The position numbers and the translations under genes were made by a program. Shown one piece after another: positions 13,675 through 17,987 of a stretch of DNA of 17,987 nt (positions are counted from its first letter, which is position 1; every line of letters starts with the position of its first letter). A model generated the notes under the pieces. The model was not told the DNA's origin. It was given only the letters and a program-made list of their open reading frames with translations, and did not search any database. The stretch is from Anaerolineae bacterium (GTDB taxonomy: Bacteria > Chloroflexota > Anaerolineae > 4572-78 > NAK82), in NCBI GenBank assembly GCA_025062175.1, contig JANXAX010000014.1:1-17987 (forward strand), read 5' to 3'.

Positions 13675-13703
13675 GGGGGCGCATCGTGCGCCCCCTTATT
13701 TTA
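13675..13703 (+). terminator. Intrinsic terminator/attenuator between binding protein and permeases
   Basis: GGGGGCGCA (13675-13683) and TGCGCCCCC (13687-13695) form a perfect 9-bp GC-rich stem with a TCG loop, followed by TTATTTTA. It lies 29 bases after the binding-protein stop and 31 bases before the permease start. No promoter is obvious between them, so partial read-through is expected, giving more binding protein than permease. Confidence 0.85.
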
Positions 13704-13734
13704 CATAGTGTCTTTTGCTGCTTTGGAGCGTGCC

Positions 13735-14673
13735 ATGCTGACGGAAGAGAGAATATTGATGAGCACCGTCAAGACCGCCAAGAAGCGTCGTTGGCGGTTG
13801 CGCCACGATTGGGCCTGGATGGTCGCTTTCGTAGTGCCGGCTGCGTTGCTGGTCATCGCGGTGCAGTTCTACCCGCTGCTCTTCTCTGCTTACTTGGCCA
13901 CTCAGGATTGGACGCTCACCAGCTCCCAATTCTCAGAGGGATTTGTCGGGCTGCAAAATTTCGCCAAGGTCCTGCAAAACGAGGTATTTCAGCGCGCTGT
14001 GCGCAACAGCGCGCTGATCACGGGCACTGCAGTGGTGTTGGAGATGATCATTGGCACCGCTTTGGCCTATCTGGCGGCGGGCAGTAGCCGGATCATCCGT
14101 GCCGTGCGGACACTTCTCATCCTACCATTGGTGATTGCGCCAGTAGCCGCCGGTACGCTGTGGCGCATGATGCTCAACTCACAGATGGGGCTGACCAACT
14201 ACCTGCTGAGTTTCCTGGGCATTCAGGGCCCCGACTGGTTGGGGAATGCGGACTGGGCACTAGTCTCAGTTATCATTGTAGATGTATGGATGACCACCCC
14301 CTTTGTGCTTTTAGTGGTGCTGGCCGGTGTGAGCAGCATTCCGGAGGAGTTGCATGAATCGGCCGCTTTGGACGGCGCTTCGCGCTGGAAATCGTTTCTC
14401 TACATCGATATACCGCTGATGGCGCCGTTGTTGCTTCTCACCTTCCTGTTCCGTATGCTAGAATCGCTACTTTCCCTCGACTCGATTTACACGCTCACGT
14501 TAGGTGGGCCCGGATACGCCACCTTTACGATGACCTACTATATCTACACTCTAGGTTTGCGCAGCTTCAATCTGGGAATGGCAGCCGCCGCCTCGTGGCT
14601 CTTTATGTCATTTGCTACTCTAGCACTGCTGGTCGTGTTCTGGTTGCAACGGCGTTGGCAGACGGCGCAGTAG
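13735..14673 (+). CDS. MalF-type sugar ABC transporter permease
   Basis: A 312-residue integral membrane protein with six expected helices. The N-terminal tail is basic (KTAKKRRWRLRHDW) and is followed by the first helix. FVGLQNFAKVL is typical of CUT1 MalF-like permeases. The EAA loop, which docks the ATPase, reads EELHESAALDGASRW, followed by FLYIDIPLMAP. The last part has TLGGPGYAT, typical of sugar permeases. I chose ATG 13735 because GGAG stands six bases before it. ATG 13759 (MSTVKTAKK) is an equally sensible start with a weaker GGAAGAG site. It pairs with the next gene to form the channel for the binding protein upstream. No ATP-binding subunit is encoded in the visible operon. Confidence 0.92.
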   Translation: MLTEERILMSTVKTAKKRRWRLRHDWAWMVAFVVPAALLVIAVQFYPLLFSAYLATQDWTLTSSQFSEGFVGLQNFAKVLQNEVFQRAVRNSALITGTAVVLEMIIGTALAYLAAGSSRIIRAVRTLLILPLVIAPVAAGTLWRMMLNSQMGLTNYLLSFLGIQGPDWLGNADWALVSVIIVDVWMTTPFVLLVVLAGVSSIPEELHESAALDGASRWKSFLYIDIPLMAPLLLLTFLFRMLESLLSLDSIYTLTLGGPGYATFTMTYYIYTLGLRSFNLGMAAAASWLFMSFATLALLVVFWLQRRWQTAQ

Positions 14674-14688
14674 GAGGTGCTGGGGAAT

Positions 14689-15534
14689 ATGCTGAGCAGG
14701 AGCTTTACTAAAATCACGCAACGCGCCCTGCGCATCCTGGCATTGACGATCGCCTGTTTAGTTGTACTCGTACCGTTGGGTTACTTGCTGCTCAACAGTG
14801 TCAAACCGCAGAGCGAGATGTACACGATACCGCCGATCATCTTTCCCAGCCATATCACTTGGGAGCACTTCGAAGCAGCCTTCAGCAATCCGCGCACGTT
14901 GCGCTTCCTGACCAACAGTCTGACGGTGACCGGCATTACAACAGCGGTCACAGTGGTGGTCAGCACGATGGCGGCTTACGGATTGTCGCGGATGGGGCTG
15001 CGCGCCGGCGTATTGAGCTTGATCATCTTTGTCTTCCTCTTCATCCGCTTCTATCCACGCATCACCACCGTGATCCCCTACTTCCTAGTGATGCGCCAGC
15101 TGGCACTCCTGGACACCGTCTGGGCGGTGATCATCGGACACTTGGGCATCACTATCCCGTTTGTCACCTGGCTAATGCTGATTGTCTTTCAAGATCTGCC
15201 CCGCGAGGTGGAGGAAGCGGCTGAAGTGGATGGCGCCAGCCCTCTGCAACGCTTCGGCCTGGTGGCATTGCCCATGGCGGCGCCGGGTGTCGCCTCCGCT
15301 GCAATCCTCACCGCCTTCCTATCCTGGAATGAGTTCCTGATCGCTTCGAGCGTCACCAAGCGACAGGCCCAGGTGCTCTCCATCGCAGTGGCCAGCTTCG
15401 TCACCGACCGTGGCGTGCAGTGGGGGCCCATGGCCGCAATGGCGGTGATCATGATCGTGCCGATGATCCTCTTCGCCTTGTTCGTGCAGCGCTATCTGAT
15501 CCGCGGCATCACTCTAGGTGCTGTCAAAGGTTGA
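14689..15534 (+). CDS. MalG-type sugar ABC transporter permease
   Basis: A 281-residue membrane protein with six expected helices, forming the second half of the sugar channel. The N-terminal helix is followed by NSVKPQSEMYTIPPIIFPS, a typical MalG-like periplasmic entry. The EAA loop reads EVEEAAEVDGASPLQRF and then LVALPMAAPG. The LSWNEFLIASSVT stretch near residue 230 matches the usual SWNEFLxA motif. I use ATG 14689, which has AGGAGGTG nine bases upstream; this RBS overlaps the stop codon of the preceding permease, so the two are coupled. A GTG at 14677 would lie within that RBS. The next gene starts 16 bases after the stop. Confidence 0.93.
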   Translation: MLSRSFTKITQRALRILALTIACLVVLVPLGYLLLNSVKPQSEMYTIPPIIFPSHITWEHFEAAFSNPRTLRFLTNSLTVTGITTAVTVVVSTMAAYGLSRMGLRAGVLSLIIFVFLFIRFYPRITTVIPYFLVMRQLALLDTVWAVIIGHLGITIPFVTWLMLIVFQDLPREVEEAAEVDGASPLQRFGLVALPMAAPGVASAAILTAFLSWNEFLIASSVTKRQAQVLSIAVASFVTDRGVQWGPMAAMAVIMIVPMILFALFVQRYLIRGITLGAVKG

Positions 15535-15550
15535 CCGGAGGAGCTGGAGA

Positions 15551-16594
15551 ATGCGGTCGAGGATGACTTCTCTGGAACGCTCGCTGTGTGCCATCTATCA
15601 CGAGCGGCCCGATCGGGTGCCAGTGATCCCACAGGCACATGTGTGGGCGTTGTATGCCTATGGCAGCAGCAGCCAGGAATGCATGTACGATGGCGTGCGC
15701 TACGCCGAAATCCAGATCCAGGCCTGGCGTGATTTCGGCTGGGATGGTATCTTCGTCGCTACCGACAGCGTCGCCATCGCCCATAGCCTGGGCTTGGAAG
15801 TGCGCTACACCGACGTGGGTGCGGTGCCCGGCCCCAAGGGGTTGCTCAAGAGCCTGCGCGATGCAGAGCGGCTACATTGGCCTGACCCGCGCGAGACGCG
15901 CCTCAATCAGTGGATCATCGCTACACGCATTCTGGCACGTGAGCTGGGCGACCGAGTGCTTATCTTGGGGCGTGCCGACGCAGGCGCTTTCAGCCTGGCA
16001 GCGCAGCTGCGTGGTATGGAGGAATGGCTTTTGGATGTGGCCTTGGAGGAGCAACCTGGGCTGCTACACACCTTTCTCGAGCAATGCAACCGCTACAGCT
16101 TGTGGTTCATCGACCTATTACTCGAAGCAGGTGCCCACGTCGTCACCATCGGGGATGGGCTGGCGAGCGGCAGTGTGATTTCACCGCGCGTATACGAGCG
16201 TTACGTATTCCCCTACCATCGCGCTCTGGCACAGGCTGTTCGGGAGCGCAACGCGCGACTGAGCATCCACGTGTGTGGAGACATTACGCCAATGATCGCC
16301 CAACTGGCTCAGACGGGCACGCACCTTTTGGAGTTCGACGCACCGACCGATTTTGAGCTGGCGTGGCAGATGGCATCGGGCAAGACGTGTTTGCTGGGAA
16401 ACGTGCCGGTCACGGAAGTGATGACGCGCGGCAGCCCCGCCCAGGTGGCGGCAGAGTGTCGCTGGCGATTGGAACGGGTCAAGCCGGCCAGCGGTTATAT
16501 CCTCAGCTCCGGCTGTGCGCTCTCGCCTGGCGCGCCGGCGGAGAACTTGCATGCGATGGTCGAAAGCGCGCAGCGCTATGGACAGTATGCGTGA
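15551..16594 (+). CDS. UroD-like protein with MtaA-type zinc site
   Basis: A 347-residue member of the uroporphyrinogen decarboxylase / corrinoid-dependent methyltransferase superfamily (COG0407). It lacks HemE's MRQAGR motif: the equivalent position reads VIPQAHVWALYAYG. It keeps the three ligands that bind catalytic zinc in MtaA/MtbA-type methylcobamide methyltransferases: His240 and Cys242 in IHVCGD, and Cys322 in SSGCALSPGAP. LLGNVPVTEVM and the SGxALxPG-like close are also typical. No corrinoid-binding protein or corrinoid-activation gene is visible nearby. The ATG at 15551 has GGAGGAG seven bases upstream; ATG 15563 is a less likely alternative. It lies inside a sugar-transport operon, so a role in modifying or cleaving the imported substrate is possible but not shown by the sequence. 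Confidence 0.8.
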   Translation: MRSRMTSLERSLCAIYHERPDRVPVIPQAHVWALYAYGSSSQECMYDGVRYAEIQIQAWRDFGWDGIFVATDSVAIAHSLGLEVRYTDVGAVPGPKGLLKSLRDAERLHWPDPRETRLNQWIIATRILARELGDRVLILGRADAGAFSLAAQLRGMEEWLLDVALEEQPGLLHTFLEQCNRYSLWFIDLLLEAGAHVVTIGDGLASGSVISPRVYERYVFPYHRALAQAVRERNARLSIHVCGDITPMIAQLAQTGTHLLEFDAPTDFELAWQMASGKTCLLGNVPVTEVMTRGSPAQVAAECRWRLERVKPASGYILSSGCALSPGAPAENLHAMVESAQRYGQYA

Positions 16595-16642
16595 GATACA
16601 TCCCAAGAAGAATCTGGAGCATCTGGGAAAGGAGTGTTACCG

Positions 16643-17872
16643 ATGACCGATTCACCCACTTCCTCAAGACAGACCCAAGCACGCCCCTTACTCACAACAC
16701 CAGAAGGTCGTCAAGAACTAATCCGCATCTACCGCGATGGCCTGCTGAATGACACAGTGCCCTTCTGGATCCGACACAGTGTAGATCGTGAGTACGGCGG
16801 ATTCATGTTCTGCCTGGACCGTGATGGCACTGTGATCGACACAGACAAGGGCATCTGGACGCAGGGCCGGTTCACCTGGTTGCTGGCGACGATGTACGTC
16901 GAGGTGGAACCGCGCCCGGAATGGCTGGAGTTGGCCAAGCATGGCATCGATTTCCTACGCCGCTATGGCTTTGACACCGATGGGCGTATGTTCTTCCAGG
17001 TGACGCGCGACGGACGACCGGTGCGCAAACGGCGTTATGTCTTCTCCGAGATGTTCACCGTCAGCGCGCTGGCAGCATATGCCCGTGCGGCCAATGACGA
17101 TCAGGCGCGTCGGGAGGCGGTTGATTTATTTAAGCTGGTCATCCATTACTTGACCACGCCGGGCTTGCTGCCGCCCAAGTTCAACCCAGAAGTGCGACCG
17201 ATGAAAAGCCTGGCGGTTCCGATGATTTTGATCGTCACCGCGCAGACATTGCGTGAGGCGAGTGATGATCCTATTTGCAATGAATGGATCGAACGCAGCA
17301 TCACCGAGATCGAGCGCGACTTTATGAAGCCGGAGTTCGAAGCCGTTTTGGAAACGGTCGGCCCAAATGGTGAGTTCCTCGATCACTTTGACGGGCGCAT
17401 GCTCAACCCTGGCCACGCCATCGAGGCCGCTTGGTTTATCATGCAGGAGGCACGCTACCGCGGCAACGACCCCCATCTGCTCAAAATGGGCACCACCATC
17501 TTGGATTGGATGTGGAAACGCGGCTGGGACGAGGAATACGGCGGTCTTTTCTACTTCCGAGATGTCAAGGGGCTGCCGGTGCAGGAGTATTGGCACGACA
17601 TGAAGTTTTGGTGGCCACACAACGAAGCCATCATTGCCACGCTGTTGGCTTACCTGTTGACCGGCGATGAGAAATACGCCCACTGGCATCAGATGGTCCA
17701 CGACTGGGCCTATGCGCACTTTCCCGATCCGGAATACGGCGAGTGGTTTGGCTATGTCCATCGCGACGGCCGTCTCTCCGTGCCGCTGAAGGGAAATTTA
17801 TGGAAGGGTGCATTCCATCTGCCTCGCATGCAGCTGCGTTGCTGGCAATTCCTGGAGCAGCTGGGGCGTTGA
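16643..17872 (+). CDS. AGE-family N-acyl-sugar 2-epimerase/isomerase
   Basis: A 409-residue cytosolic enzyme with the (alpha/alpha)6 barrel pattern of N-acylglucosamine 2-epimerases. These interconvert GlcNAc and ManNAc; relatives epimerise or isomerise mannose or cellobiose. Signatures in order: YGGFMFCLDRDG (about 51-62), WTQGRFTWL (about 72-80), YVFSEMF (about 132-138), LNPGHAIEAAW with His258, KFWWPHNEA with His326, and KGNLWKGAFHLPRM with His392. His258 and His392 fit the catalytic pair described for this family. The length is usual. ATG 16643 follows AAAGGAG by eight bases. The following NagB-like gene begins one base after the stop. That partner favours an amino sugar such as GlcNAc/ManNAc over cellobiose, but substrate cannot be fixed from sequence alone. 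Confidence 0.9.
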   Translation: MTDSPTSSRQTQARPLLTTPEGRQELIRIYRDGLLNDTVPFWIRHSVDREYGGFMFCLDRDGTVIDTDKGIWTQGRFTWLLATMYVEVEPRPEWLELAKHGIDFLRRYGFDTDGRMFFQVTRDGRPVRKRRYVFSEMFTVSALAAYARAANDDQARREAVDLFKLVIHYLTTPGLLPPKFNPEVRPMKSLAVPMILIVTAQTLREASDDPICNEWIERSITEIERDFMKPEFEAVLETVGPNGEFLDHFDGRMLNPGHAIEAAWFIMQEARYRGNDPHLLKMGTTILDWMWKRGWDEEYGGLFYFRDVKGLPVQEYWHDMKFWWPHNEAIIATLLAYLLTGDEKYAHWHQMVHDWAYAHFPDPEYGEWFGYVHRDGRLSVPLKGNLWKGAFHLPRMQLRCWQFLEQLGR

Positions 17873-17873
17873 C

Positions 17874-17987
17874 ATGGCTGTGAGCCCTTCGAACAATCTG
17901 CCACAGCCACTGTTGCAGGCAGAGTCGCGTCTGTTTGTCTTCTCCACGCCCGAGGAATTGGGCGTCGCCGCGGCGGCCTATGTGACA
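17874..17987 (+). CDS. nagB: NagB-like glucosamine-6-phosphate deaminase, 3' end outside window
   Basis: The frame is open from ATG 17874 to the last base, 38 codons. RLFVFSTPEELGVAAAAYV matches the opening of NagB/RpiA/Pgl-fold proteins: a first beta strand, then a PEELxxAAA helix. The ATG lies one base after the epimerase stop, with GGGG seven bases upstream, so the two genes are translationally linked. NagB turns glucosamine-6-phosphate into fructose-6-phosphate and ammonia. A 6-phosphogluconolactonase has a similar first strand and helix and cannot be excluded from 38 residues. The amino-sugar epimerase upstream makes the deaminase the better reading. Confidence 0.6.
   Translation, partial: MAVSPSNNLPQPLLQAESRLFVFSTPEELGVAAAAYVT

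Noticed and set aside
1..17987. CRISPR arrays, tRNA or rRNA genes, insertion sequences, integrase sites
   Set aside because: No regularly spaced repeats, no tRNA-like GGTTCGAATCC arm, no rRNA conserved segments and no transposase or integrase motifs were seen on either strand.

Overview
The window looks like an ordinary chromosomal segment of a moderately GC-rich free-living bacterium. Genes have strong GGAGG-type ribosome binding sites, sigma70-like promoters with TATAAT boxes, and tight operons with stop/start overlaps. The gene types fit a Chloroflexota (Anaerolineae-like) heterotroph: a CUT1 sugar transporter without its own ATPase, UroD-like methyltransferase relatives in sugar operons, DUF362, and a GT-C glycosyltransferase. 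That taxonomic guess comes from general familiarity, not from a marker gene. No rRNA, tRNA, CRISPR array, transposase or phage gene was seen.

Layout. Positions 1-1446 hold the 3' part of a polytopic GT-C type glycosyltransferase. A separately promoted small four-helix membrane protein follows (1721-2074). Then comes a 438-base convergent intergenic region with an imperfect long inverted repeat and a palindromic repeat. On the minus strand are a DUF362 protein (2513-3637) and a compact, apparently translationally coupled operon bioY - UroD-like - zinc-ribbon Nudix hydrolase (6009 down to 3907). A divergent promoter region (6010-6250) separates bioY from glmS (6251-8095), which makes glucosamine-6-phosphate.

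Downstream of glmS, a promoter leads into a three-gene cluster: DUF5989 mini-membrane protein, SxtJ-like membrane protein and NodU/CmcH-type carbamoyltransferase (8375-10977). The last two overlap by one base. This trio, with no antibiotic or Nod-factor genes around it, is the best candidate here for a poorly described system. It may carbamoylate an envelope-associated substrate.

An orphan OmpR/PhoB-type response regulator (11212-11979) lies next to a six-gene operon starting at 12362: secreted sugar-binding protein, strong intrinsic hairpin, two MalF/MalG-type permeases, a second UroD-like protein with an intact His-x-Cys...Cys zinc site, an AGE-family sugar 2-epimerase, and the first 38 codons of a NagB-like glucosamine-6-phosphate deaminase running off the window. 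The epimerase and deaminase suggest uptake and catabolism of an amino sugar (GlcNAc/ManNAc-type), opposite in direction to GlmS. The role of the UroD-like protein there is not explained by known amino-sugar pathways.

All functional assignments were made by reading motifs in the translations. No homology search was run.
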